Shown piece by piece: positions 26,858 to 34,044 of a DNA stretch of 64,000 nucleotides. The stretch covers positions 434,001 through 498,000 of the forward strand of contig NZ_FTNY01000002.1 of the NCBI RefSeq assembly GCF_900156575.1. Reading direction: 5' to 3'. Position numbers and translations under genes: made by a program. The stretch's first letter is position 1. Each line of letters opens with the position of its first letter. Origin of the DNA: Chryseobacterium shigense (GTDB taxonomy: Bacteria; Bacteroidota; Bacteroidia; Flavobacteriales; Weeksellaceae). Under the pieces are notes generated by a model that did not search any database, was not told the origin of the DNA, and worked only from the letters and a program-made list of their open reading frames with translations.

Positions 26858-26889
26858 GGGAACGTTCCCTAAACACAGGGAACGTTCCC
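26858..26889. promoter_or_regulatory. Twin palindromic LacI-type operators
   Basis: GGGAACGTTCCC occurs perfectly at 26858-26869 and 26878-26889, centres 20 bp apart (about two helical turns), between the divergent LacI-family and mannitol dehydrogenase genes. The central CG palindrome is typical of LacI/GalR-family operators. Confidence 0.85.
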
Positions 26890-26932
26890 AATTGCCTATT
26901 TTTTTACTAATTTTATCAAAAAACAAAGTCCG

Positions 26933-27940
26933 ATGAAGCGTATTACCATTAAAGATCTTTCTAAATTTCTGTCATTATCCACCTCTACCATCTCGCGGGC
27001 CTTGCTTAATGACAAAAATGTAAACGATGAAACAAGGAAACGGGTAATGGATGCAGCGGCTGAATTAGGATATAAACCTAATCTTACCGCTTTAAATTTG
27101 AAATCCGGACAATCAAAAACGATAGGGGTCGTAGTTCCGGAAATGATCACTCCTTTTTCGGCCAAGGTTCTGGAAGGAATTCAAAATGTACTGTATCCGC
27201 TGGGCTACAGACTGGTCATTACCCAATCTGATGAGAATCCTCTTAATGAAAGAAAAAACCTGCAACTTCTGGAAGGATTTAATGTCGATGGAATTATTAT
27301 TAATTTATGTCATGAAACCTATAATAATGATCTGTACCAGCAAATTATCAGCCAGGGAACTCCACTGGTATTTTTTGACAGAATCCCGGATAAATCATTG
27401 AATGCCTCAAAGGTCATCGTGGATGATTATATTAACTCATCGCTCATGGTGGAATACCTGATTAAAACCGGAAGAAAAAGAATTGCTCATATTATGGGAC
27501 CACAAACCATCAGGAATGCAGTGGAAAGAGCGAACGGCTATAAACGCATTATGAACAAGTATCATATTTTTGATGAAAACCTGATCATTAAAACAGAAGG
27601 AATGACCTTTGAGTATGGGAAAAGAGCAGTGAAACACTGGTCTGACAAAGATATAGAGTTTGACAGTATTTTTGCATTCAGCGATACGCTGGCAATAGGC
27701 GCAATGAATTTTCTTCTTGAAAACAACATCAAAATACCCGGTGAGGTAGCTGTAGCCAGTTTTTCAGGAACTGAATTATCTACGATGGTTTATCCTCAGC
27801 TGACCAGTGTACAGCAACCTTTGGTGAAGATGGGAGAAACTGCGGCAGAACTGATTTTAGAAAAGATCAGAGATCATTCTGCACCTAGCAAAACGGTCTT
27901 ACTGGATGCGGTATTGGTATACAGGGATTCTACTTTATAA
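26933..27940 (+). CDS. LacI-family transcriptional regulator
   Basis: 335 residues. N-terminal HTH (ITIKDLSKFLSLSTSTISRA, residues 4-23), hinge helix around YKPNLTALNLKSGQSKTIGV, then a periplasmic-binding-protein-like effector domain with VVPEMITPFSAKVLEGIQ and SFSGTELSTMVYPQLTSVQQ. It starts 43 bp from the twin operators it probably binds, and is divergent from the mannitol operon, so control of that operon and of itself by a sugar or sugar phosphate is likely (inference). Confidence 0.93.
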   Translation: MKRITIKDLSKFLSLSTSTISRALLNDKNVNDETRKRVMDAAAELGYKPNLTALNLKSGQSKTIGVVVPEMITPFSAKVLEGIQNVLYPLGYRLVITQSDENPLNERKNLQLLEGFNVDGIIINLCHETYNNDLYQQIISQGTPLVFFDRIPDKSLNASKVIVDDYINSSLMVEYLIKTGRKRIAHIMGPQTIRNAVERANGYKRIMNKYHIFDENLIIKTEGMTFEYGKRAVKHWSDKDIEFDSIFAFSDTLAIGAMNFLLENNIKIPGEVAVASFSGTELSTMVYPQLTSVQQPLVKMGETAAELILEKIRDHSAPSKTVLLDAVLVYRDSTL

Positions 27941-27975
27941 AATATTTTTCCTGGGATAATTTGTATATGAAAGGC

Positions 27976-28010
27976 AAAAGCCCCGAAAAATAGAGATTCT
28001 CAGAGCTTTT
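27976..28010 (-). terminator. Possible terminator of the cysteine-repeat gene
   Basis: AAAAGC and GCTTTT bound an imperfect hairpin between the convergent LacI gene and the minus-strand gene at 28037. Confidence 0.45.
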
Positions 28011-28036
28011 CCATTAAAAAATGTATTATCAAGCAA

Positions 28037-29293
28037 TTACCATTTGATTCTCGGCAGTACTTTTTTGATTTCTTTTCCAATATTGTTTCCTGCTTTTCCC
28101 AGTTCGTTCCCCATATTGGTGAGAATCTTCACTGCTTCATGGTTTTGACCCGGCCCGTATTGAATGTCATGAACTGTAGTATTCCATGTTCTGACGATAT
28201 CATTAGTAGGACCAAACTGGTTCTGTAATTCTGAACCAATTTTATTCAAACCTTTTACAATATCATTATTCTTTCCAAAGCAGCCAGAATCCCCACCTAC
28301 CCCATCAGTAAAACATTTGTCAAGCTCCCTTGCCATTAATTGCCCGCCCGCACAGCCTGCAAAAACATAAGGCTGGCCACCGGAAGTCACTGCACACTGC
28401 ACTACTATCTGGGCTTCTGTATTTAAATTAAGTTTGCCTGCTCCGTAGCACACCGCCGTGTTCATAAAGCTGACCTGCCCATACTGCCCTTGCTGCTGTA
28501 CACAGGAAAGAAGTCTCTGAAGTTCAGGATCAGAAGATTCTCCTGCTAAGCACAACGGATATTTGCTGTAATCATTTCCATACTGTTTATAACACTTCAG
28601 TAAAGAGGCAGAGATCCGTCTTTCATTATTCCCTCCCATAGTTCCTACCAGACATAAGGCCTGCTCCTCCTGTGTTGAGGCATTTTTAACACAATTATAA
28701 ATTTCATTTTCTTTCTTTCCCGCCATATGGGCTACCATACAGTCACCAAATTTCTGTCTGTCTAATGTCCCATTAAAGCCTATCGACTGATCATAGCAGC
28801 TTTTAGCGGTCTGACCGTTTGTAATCATCAGATCGCCATAAGGATTATTAGTATCTACAATTTGGCTGGGTAAAGGCTGAAAACCATTTGGTGTCTGAAT
28901 CCCTACATTGGGGCTGTATGCCGGCGGCACATAATTAATCATCGGATTCGGTGGTGGCTGGATGTCTGAAAAACCTATTATCCTGCTTCCTGTCATATAA
29001 TCAAGCTCAATCACATTCTTGTTGTAATCCAGGAAAAAAGCTTTCTGATACGGATTGGCAGCAGGTAACCTCAAATACATAATTCCTGAAGGGTCCCGGG
29101 AAGCCAATCCCCTGTTCATTGGATTTCCTTCCTGTATCATCATTCCATCGCTGTATAGAACAAAGGCTTGTCCATGGGCCTGATCATAAATCCGGCCCAG
29201 CAAAACCGGAGGCTGTGAGTAAAGGTCCGTAAACAAAGCAAGCAGAAAAAAGCTCACAAAAATCTTTACCCTTTTTAAATGTAGTGTTTTCAT
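28037..29293 (-). CDS. Exported protein with cysteine-paired repeats
   Basis: 418 residues with a signal peptide ending near DLYSQ. The N-terminal third is Pro/Tyr-rich with beta stretches (GRIYDQAHGQAFVLYSDG). Residues about 165-355 hold twelve cysteines in a regular arrangement: units of about 35 residues with a C-x(11-16)-C-x-[AG]-G step followed by a helix ending in Leu and Cys (for example YNCVKNAS...LCLVG, LKCYKQYG...LCLAG, LSCVQQQG...VCYGA). The C-terminus is helical and basic. I do not recognise the family. Likely periplasmic or secreted and disulfide-stabilised. It appears monocistronic. Confidence 0.75.
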   Translation of the reverse strand: MKTLHLKRVKIFVSFFLLALFTDLYSQPPVLLGRIYDQAHGQAFVLYSDGMMIQEGNPMNRGLASRDPSGIMYLRLPAANPYQKAFFLDYNKNVIELDYMTGSRIIGFSDIQPPPNPMINYVPPAYSPNVGIQTPNGFQPLPSQIVDTNNPYGDLMITNGQTAKSCYDQSIGFNGTLDRQKFGDCMVAHMAGKKENEIYNCVKNASTQEEQALCLVGTMGGNNERRISASLLKCYKQYGNDYSKYPLCLAGESSDPELQRLLSCVQQQGQYGQVSFMNTAVCYGAGKLNLNTEAQIVVQCAVTSGGQPYVFAGCAGGQLMARELDKCFTDGVGGDSGCFGKNNDIVKGLNKIGSELQNQFGPTNDIVRTWNTTVHDIQYGPGQNHEAVKILTNMGNELGKAGNNIGKEIKKVLPRIKW

Positions 29294-29494
29294 GATAATT
29301 TCGTTTTATGGTTAGTTAATGGTTGACTAAAATTCCAACTTCATGTGAAGATGATCATCTTCAGGAAATCCAGCAGTTTCATGGTCTTATTTAAACTGCT
29401 ATCGTTATGAATTTCACCAGTAAAGTTCCCCTTAAAAACAAAACAAGTCAATTACCCTTTTAGGTACTATTTTCTCTGAGCAGAATTATATGGT

Positions 29495-29534
29495 AAAAAA
29501 AAATCCTATCCCCAGAAAGTATCTAAGGATAGGA
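29495..29534 (-). terminator. Terminator of the ferritin-like operon
   Basis: TCCTATCC (29504-29511) pairs with GGATAGGA (29527-29534); on the minus strand the stem is followed by a run of T. Confidence 0.8.
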
Positions 29535-29560
29535 CTCACACCTAAATAATAAAAATTATG

Positions 29561-30376
29561 TCAGACTATAAATAAACCGGCAATAGCCTGAGCTTCACTT
29601 CCAGTTAAAATTTCATCATAAGCAGCAGATCCGGCTGCGGCTCCAAAAGCTGTACTGGTGTTAAATCCAGCCTGATTCACATTATCTTCTCCGGCATAGA
29701 CCGCATTGGTAGCAGTAGGCATACTTCCACCGTTAGCCAATTCTATCCAGCCTTTATTCGCTCTCATTCTTCTCACCTGTGAAGCGTGTCTTGCTTCTAC
29801 GGAATGAATTTGAAGGGCAGCTTGTAATACAGCCTTATTGGACATTACATTTCCAGCCTGTCCTTTGTACGCACGAACCCCAGTATCTTCAAAAGCCTGA
29901 GCCAGAACCAGAAATTGATTGTAGTCTGTAAAAGGCATAAAACTACCTCCAGCGGTAAAATCAAAAGTAGGTTTTGGTTTTGGTGCTTCTCCTAAGGAAG
30001 TCAATGTATTTCTAAGGAATCCTACGTGTGCAGATTCATGTTTTGAGATTTGCATAAAAACAGGTCGGTCCGAATTCGGAATCAATCCGGGGGCTGCCAG
30101 ACCTAATGCGTAATATTCATTTTCCAGATATTCCAGAACCAATGCCAACTGCAGGGCATCCGTTAAAGCACTTTTAAAAAAAGTTGCGGAGGCTGCCGTA
30201 TCTAAAGTTTCTGCTTTAGCAGGAGTTGCCATTAATGCTCCCAGTCCTAATGGGATTGAGGCTACCGCTGCTTTTTTACCAAATGTCGAAATATTGGTGA
30301 TCGTTTCTAATCTTGTAGCTTCCGTTGTAAAGAATTTATCATTAGAAAGCTTATCTAGTAATTTAAGAATGTTCAT
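29561..30376 (-). CDS. Ferritin-like domain protein, exported
   Basis: 271 residues. After an unusually long N-terminus (MNILKLLDKLSNDKFFTTEA) comes a hydrophobic stretch (KKAAVASIPLGLGALMATPA) with an AKA cut site, then a four-helix ferritin-like domain (PF13668 type): ALVLEYLENEYYALGL, MQISKHESAHVGFLRNTL, LAQAFEDTGVRAYKGQAG and ALQIHSVEARHASQVRRMR supply the Glu and His ligands. Second gene of a pair, 25 bp after a paralogue. Such proteins are called desiccation- or stress-related; activity untested. Neighbouring fasciclin, MsrB and sigma genes suggest a common envelope stress role. Confidence 0.85.
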   Translation of the reverse strand: MNILKLLDKLSNDKFFTTEATRLETITNISTFGKKAAVASIPLGLGALMATPAKAETLDTAASATFFKSALTDALQLALVLEYLENEYYALGLAAPGLIPNSDRPVFMQISKHESAHVGFLRNTLTSLGEAPKPKPTFDFTAGGSFMPFTDYNQFLVLAQAFEDTGVRAYKGQAGNVMSNKAVLQAALQIHSVEARHASQVRRMRANKGWIELANGGSMPTATNAVYAGEDNVNQAGFNTSTAFGAAAGSAAYDEILTGSEAQAIAGLFIV

Positions 30377-30401
30377 AATTGTAGATTTTGAAAATGAATA
30401 A

Positions 30402-31115
30402 TTAGCTGATTCCTCTTTCTTTCCATGTGAAAGGCGTTTTTATAAATCCTCCCGCAACCATGACAATATCTTTAGGCTCTTTGGCAAGATCTAATCCATT
30501 GGCATCGATGACATCATCTCCGGAAAAATCTGTAGATCCAGGATTAATGATATTTCTGATTGCTGAAGCGTGTCTTGCTTCCACGGAAACTATTTTCCCT
30601 GCAATCACTAAATAAGCCGCATTGGTAATATATTTCCCTGCACCGTTGTACGCTGCTACTCCTGTATCTTCCAAAGCCTTAGCCGTTGCAAGAACAGAAT
30701 TTCTGTCGTTAAAATTCACATTGGGATACTTGAATTCAAGCGTAGGTAAAATATTGGTTGTTGCTCCCGTGATCGCTGCTTTAAAGAAGTCCCGGTGAAT
30801 AACTTCGTGATGATAAAGGTCTGTAAAAAGATCTCTTTCAACACTTGAAATTCCGGAGTAAAAATTATTAACCACTTTGGTATAAAAATCAGCTTCAAGC
30901 TGTTCCAATGCATACGCGTAATTCAGAACGCCTACATCTCCGGTTCCCAGGTCAAAAACGGGACCATTGTCTGTCATTCCGAAATCATTATCATCATCGC
31001 AACCGATCAGCGTAAGTCCTGCCATAGCCAGTCCAATACCGCCCAGTTTCAAAAAATTTCTTCTGCCTGTATCCAGAGTTGCTCCCTGGTTAGAAACATT
31101 AATAGTTTTTTTCAT
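30402..31115 (-). CDS. Ferritin-like domain lipoprotein with Tat-type signal
   Basis: 237 residues. The N-terminus has a twin-arginine motif (GRRNFLKLGGIGLAMAGL) followed by lipobox LIGC, so this is a Tat-exported lipoprotein candidate. The ferritin-like domain follows: YAYALEQLEADFYTKVV, HHEVIHRDFFKAAI, ALEDTGVAAYNGAGK and GKIVSVEARHASAIR hold the carboxylate and His ligands. Cotranscribed with its paralogue 25 bp downstream. Folded export with metal already bound is plausible for a Tat substrate (inference). Confidence 0.87.
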   Translation of the reverse strand: MKKTINVSNQGATLDTGRRNFLKLGGIGLAMAGLTLIGCDDDNDFGMTDNGPVFDLGTGDVGVLNYAYALEQLEADFYTKVVNNFYSGISSVERDLFTDLYHHEVIHRDFFKAAITGATTNILPTLEFKYPNVNFNDRNSVLATAKALEDTGVAAYNGAGKYITNAAYLVIAGKIVSVEARHASAIRNIINPGSTDFSGDDVIDANGLDLAKEPKDIVMVAGGFIKTPFTWKERGIS

Positions 31116-31161
31116 AATATTATTGGTTTGAGTGTTATATAATTCTCAAAAGAGGAGAAAA

Positions 31162-31187
31162 AAACAGCATAATAAATTATGCTGTTT
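31162..31187 (-). terminator. Terminator of the fasciclin gene
   Basis: AAACAGCATAAT (31162-31173) pairs perfectly with ATTATGCTGTTT (31176-31187); T run follows on the minus strand. Confidence 0.85.
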
Positions 31188-31200
31188 GAAAACTAAAACA

Positions 31201-31770
31201 TTACGGCATCAACACCGTATCGATTACATGAATCACGCCATTTGACTGATTCACATCAGCTATCGTCACTTTTGCACTATTCCCTTTCGCATCCTGTATA
31301 TATAGATCTTTTCCTTTGGTCCAGAACGTCAATCCTTCACCTTCTACTGTTTTCATCATGCTTTTTCCGTTTCCTGCTTTTACGGCAGCCCAGATGTCTT
31401 TAGCACTGTATTTTCCTGCAAGAACATGATACGTCAGGATTTTGGTAAGCATTTCTTTATTTTCAGGTTTTACCAAAGTTTCCACTGTTCCTTTCGGAAG
31501 TTTTGCAAAGGCTGCATCGGTAGGCGCCAGCACAGTGAAAGGTCCTGCTCCCTGCAACGTTTCTACCAGACCTGCTGCCTTTACTGCTGCTACCAAAGTT
31601 TTGTGATCTTTGGAGTTCACAGCATTTTCGATAATATTTTTAGATGGATACATTGGCGCACCGCCTACCATTACTGTTTTTTCTTTCATCGTTTGTGCAG
31701 TTACCTTCCCACTGAAAGCGAATGATAAAGCCACCATTCCGAATACTGCGATTTTTGAGGTTGTGTTCAT
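31201..31770 (-). CDS. Fasciclin (FAS1) domain protein, exported
   Basis: 189 residues: signal peptide (MNTTSKIAVFGMVALSFAFS...VTAQ), a short linker, then one complete FAS1 domain: KTLVAAVKAAGLVETLQG, GPFTVLAPTDAAFAKLPKGT, LTKILTYHVLAGKYS, and IADVNQSNGVIHVIDTVLMP at the very end. FAS1 proteins act in adhesion or envelope homeostasis; in mycobacteria MPB70/MPB83 are controlled by SigK/RskA, and an ECF sigma with a RskA-like anti-sigma factor lies 0.75 kb away here. The motif TCGTAAATGAT, shared with msrB, sits 47 bp upstream. Confidence 0.94.
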   Translation of the reverse strand: MNTTSKIAVFGMVALSFAFSGKVTAQTMKEKTVMVGGAPMYPSKNIIENAVNSKDHKTLVAAVKAAGLVETLQGAGPFTVLAPTDAAFAKLPKGTVETLVKPENKEMLTKILTYHVLAGKYSAKDIWAAVKAGNGKSMMKTVEGEGLTFWTKGKDLYIQDAKGNSAKVTIADVNQSNGVIHVIDTVLMP

Positions 31771-31816
31771 TTTATTTATTTTTTAAGTTAATGAGTAATT
31801 TATTTGTGTTCTTAGA

Positions 31817-31827
31817 ATCATTTACGA
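31817..31827 (-). promoter_or_regulatory. Candidate ECF-sigma promoter motif (fasciclin gene)
   Basis: Minus-strand TCGTAAATGAT, identical to the element before msrB at 32434-32444. It contains CGT, common in ECF -10 elements; no clear -35 was identified. Confidence 0.5.
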
Positions 31828-31883
31828 GGATAGTTTTGTTTTGGATTTAAAAAAATGATTTATTATTAAAAATTTATAATCCG

Positions 31884-32405
31884 TTATTTCTTTTTAGAAT
31901 TGGGAACAAAATCAAGACAAACGGAATTCATACAGAACCTCTTGCCGGTAGGCTTTGGCCCGTCATCAAAAATATGCCCGAGATGAGAGTCGCATCTTCC
32001 GCACAGCACTTCACTTCTTGTCATATTATATGAAGTATCTTTTCTATATTTCACGCTATTCTTGGTAAGAGGCTGGTAGAAGGAAGGCCATCCGCAGGTT
32101 GTGGCAAATTTTGAAGTGGAAAGAAACAGTGGATTTCCACACACTGCACAGAAATAAGTTCCTTTTTCATCAAATTCATCATATTTTCCTGTAAAGGCTG
32201 TTTCCGTTGCTCCTTCTCGCGCTACCTGATAGAGTTCAGACTTTAGAATTTTTTTCCATTCCGTATTACTTACTTTCAAAGGAGTGGTTACCGTACGGGA
32301 GTAATAAGGATTTTTTGCTTTAAAATTCCCAGACTGTGCCCAGCTTTTCCCCGCCATCGTAACCAGAAAAAAAGTGAAAGCTGTTTTTATGATTAATCTT
32401 TCCAT
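31884..32405 (-). CDS. msrB: Peptide-methionine (R)-S-oxide reductase, exported
   Basis: 173 residues with a signal peptide (MERLIIKTAFTFFLVTMAGKSWAQ), so a periplasmic MsrB rather than the usual cytosolic one. Two zinc CxxC pairs are present (FCAVCGN and LCGRCDS), with TTCGWPSFY, SHLGHIFDDGPKPTG and the catalytic cysteine in RFCMNSVCLDF. It repairs methionine-R-sulfoxide in proteins. Gene order beside fasciclin and ECF sigma/anti-sigma genes suggests oxidative-stress control. The motif TCGTAAATGAT lies 29 bp before the start. Confidence 0.95.
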   Translation of the reverse strand: MERLIIKTAFTFFLVTMAGKSWAQSGNFKAKNPYYSRTVTTPLKVSNTEWKKILKSELYQVAREGATETAFTGKYDEFDEKGTYFCAVCGNPLFLSTSKFATTCGWPSFYQPLTKNSVKYRKDTSYNMTRSEVLCGRCDSHLGHIFDDGPKPTGKRFCMNSVCLDFVPNSKKK

Positions 32406-32433
32406 ATTTTCTTATTCTAAATGATTATTTAAG

Positions 32434-32444
32434 ATCATTTACGA
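32434..32444 (-). promoter_or_regulatory. Candidate ECF-sigma promoter motif (msrB)
   Basis: Minus-strand TCGTAAATGAT, same as before the fasciclin gene. It also forms half of an inverted repeat AAATGAT...ATCATTT (32420-32440). Confidence 0.5.
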
Positions 32445-32468
32445 TGTAAAATATTTTTCGGATGTTAT

Positions 32469-32499
32469 TTGCAGTATATATTTTATTTTATTACATTTG
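32469..32499 (+). promoter_or_regulatory. Housekeeping promoter of the sigma/anti-sigma operon
   Basis: TTG at 32469-32471 and TACATTTG at 32492-32499, spacer 20 bp. The transcript should begin near 32505, after the ATG at 32502, leaving only downstream codons as starts for the sigma gene. Confidence 0.65.
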
Positions 32500-32517
32500 G
32501 AATGAAAATCATACGCT

Positions 32518-33066
32518 ATTAAAACAACCTATTCGGAAGAAGAGCTTATCGTTTTATTACAAGAAAGAAACGAATCAGGCTTTCACTATTTATACGATCA
32601 CTATGCAGGAGCCCTGTATGGGGTTGTTCTCCGAATCGTTCAGTCAAAAGAATATACCGAAGAAATCATTCAGGATGTTTTTGTAAAGATCTGGAATGCT
32701 ATTCATCAGTATGATTCTTCAAAAGGCAAATTCTACACCTGGATGATCAATATTGCAAGAAATACGGCAATAGATTATTTAAAATCCAAAGGTTTCCAAA
32801 ACGAACTTAAAAACCAACCGCTTCCAGATTTCGTATATAATTCTGCAGAGCTTTCAACGACTAATAATTCATCTGATTTTATTGGATTTAATAATGTACT
32901 TAAAGGTCTGGAGGTTGATAAACAAGAACTTATCGACTTAGCTTATTACCAGGGATATACTCAGAACGAAATATCTGAAAAGCTGAAGATACCCCTTGGG
33001 ACGGTGAAAACCAAAATGCGGAATGCGCTGATGAAATTAAAGGATTTGCTAAAAGATTATCAATAA
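32518..33066 (+). CDS. ECF RNA polymerase sigma factor (SigK-like), apparent AUU start
   Basis: 182 residues if started at ATT 32518, giving MKTTYSEEELIVLLQERNES. Region 2 spans about residues 20-85 (FHYLYDHYAGALYGVVLRIV, EEIIQDVFVKIWNAI, FYTWMINIARNTAIDYLKSK) and region 4 about 120-178 (LIDLAYYQGYTQNEISEKL, IPLGTVKTKMRNAL). No ATG, GTG or TTG occurs in this frame between an upstream TGA (32503-32505) and region 2; the first ATG (32743) would remove most of region 2. The ATG at 32502 is in another frame and stops after six codons. One base separates its stop from the anti-sigma gene. A sequencing error or frameshift is the alternative. Confidence 0.85.
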   Translation: MKTTYSEEELIVLLQERNESGFHYLYDHYAGALYGVVLRIVQSKEYTEEIIQDVFVKIWNAIHQYDSSKGKFYTWMINIARNTAIDYLKSKGFQNELKNQPLPDFVYNSAELSTTNNSSDFIGFNNVLKGLEVDKQELIDLAYYQGYTQNEISEKLKIPLGTVKTKMRNALMKLKDLLKDYQ

Positions 33067-33067
33067 A

Positions 33068-33877
33068 TTGAACACTAAAGAATACATATCATCCGGAATT
33101 ATAGAATCTTATATTCTAGGTCTTGCTTCTCCCGAGGAGGCAGGGATTTTGGAGTGTGTGATGAAAAACAATGCTGAAGTATCTGCTGCTTTTGAAGAAG
33201 CACAAAAAACTTTAGAAGATTTGGCGACAAGCCAGGCCGTGACACCACCAGTAGATTTAAAATCAAAAATCTGGAAAAAGATCCAGCAGGAACAGATTAC
33301 TGAAAACGTAAAACCTGCGGTGACTACAGAGATTCCTGTTGTAAGAGAACAGCAAGAGATCAGAATTCAGGAGAAAAGCAGCTGGAAAAACTATGCAGTA
33401 GCCGCTTCTGTATTATTTCTGATCAGTGCTGCAGGCAATCTTTTCTGGATGAACGACCAATCCAGAACGAAAGCAGAAATTGCTAAAATACAGAGTGAAA
33501 AAAAGACTCAGGATCTCGCCATGCAAAAAATGAATCAGAAAATGGATATGCTTTCCAATCCTGATATGCAGATGGTGATGCTGAAAGGTGTGGAAAAACA
33601 TACCGATTCAAAAGCTATGGTATTTTGGGATAAAAAAACAAAAGAAGTGTATCTGACCGCTGAAAGTCTTCCAAAAGCTCCTGAAGGAATGCAATATCAG
33701 CTTTGGGCTATTGCGGACGGAAAACCTGTCAGTGCGGGAATGTATACCGAAGAAAAAGATACCAAAACACCTCTCGCTAATATTCCCAATGCGCAAGCCT
33801 TTGCCATAACTCTTGAAAAACAGGGCGGCAGTGTAGCTCCTACAATGGAGAATATGTATGTCATGGGGGCTATCTAA
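33068..33877 (+). CDS. Anti-sigma factor, RskA-like
   Basis: 269 residues from TTG 33068, one base after the sigma stop; no ATG lies near. The N-terminal 90 residues (SGIIESYILGLASPEEAGIL) form a cytoplasmic anti-sigma domain, followed by a variable linker, one membrane helix (YAVAASVLFLISAAGNLFW, about 117-135), a coiled stretch rich in Lys and Met, and an extracytoplasmic RskA C-terminal domain (VFWDKKTKEVYLTAESLPKA, YQLWAIADGKPVSAGMY). It should hold the sigma factor at the membrane until an envelope signal triggers release, as known for SigK/RskA. Confidence 0.9.
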   Translation: MNTKEYISSGIIESYILGLASPEEAGILECVMKNNAEVSAAFEEAQKTLEDLATSQAVTPPVDLKSKIWKKIQQEQITENVKPAVTTEIPVVREQQEIRIQEKSSWKNYAVAASVLFLISAAGNLFWMNDQSRTKAEIAKIQSEKKTQDLAMQKMNQKMDMLSNPDMQMVMLKGVEKHTDSKAMVFWDKKTKEVYLTAESLPKAPEGMQYQLWAIADGKPVSAGMYTEEKDTKTPLANIPNAQAFAITLEKQGGSVAPTMENMYVMGAI

Positions 33878-33982
33878 GACTGATTTTAACCTTATTTTTT
33901 ACAACAATTTAGATTCCAGTATCTTGATAAAGTAAGATATCCAGGAAAGTATAAATAATTTTTTGAATAAATATGTTCTATT

Positions 33983-34014
33983 TAAGCCGTTCAATGTCCT
34001 GAATGGCTTATTTT
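33983..34014. terminator. Terminator after the sigma/anti-sigma operon
   Basis: TAAGCCGTTCA (33983-33993) pairs with TGAATGGCTTA (34000-34010), one mismatch, then TTTTAT. It lies between convergent genes. Confidence 0.7.
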
Positions 34015-34044
34015 ATGACTGAACCATATTGAATAATGTCCATA

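Noticed and set aside
11731..27940. The two FucP-type transporters as a duplicated pair of one operon
   Set aside because: They are 11 kb apart, on opposite strands and clearly different in sequence; only the second belongs to the mannitol locus.
32462..32686. 74-residue ORF in front of the sigma factor
   Set aside because: It is a shadow frame over the sigma region 2 coding sequence, which reads continuously in the other frame; its first codons lie in the promoter.
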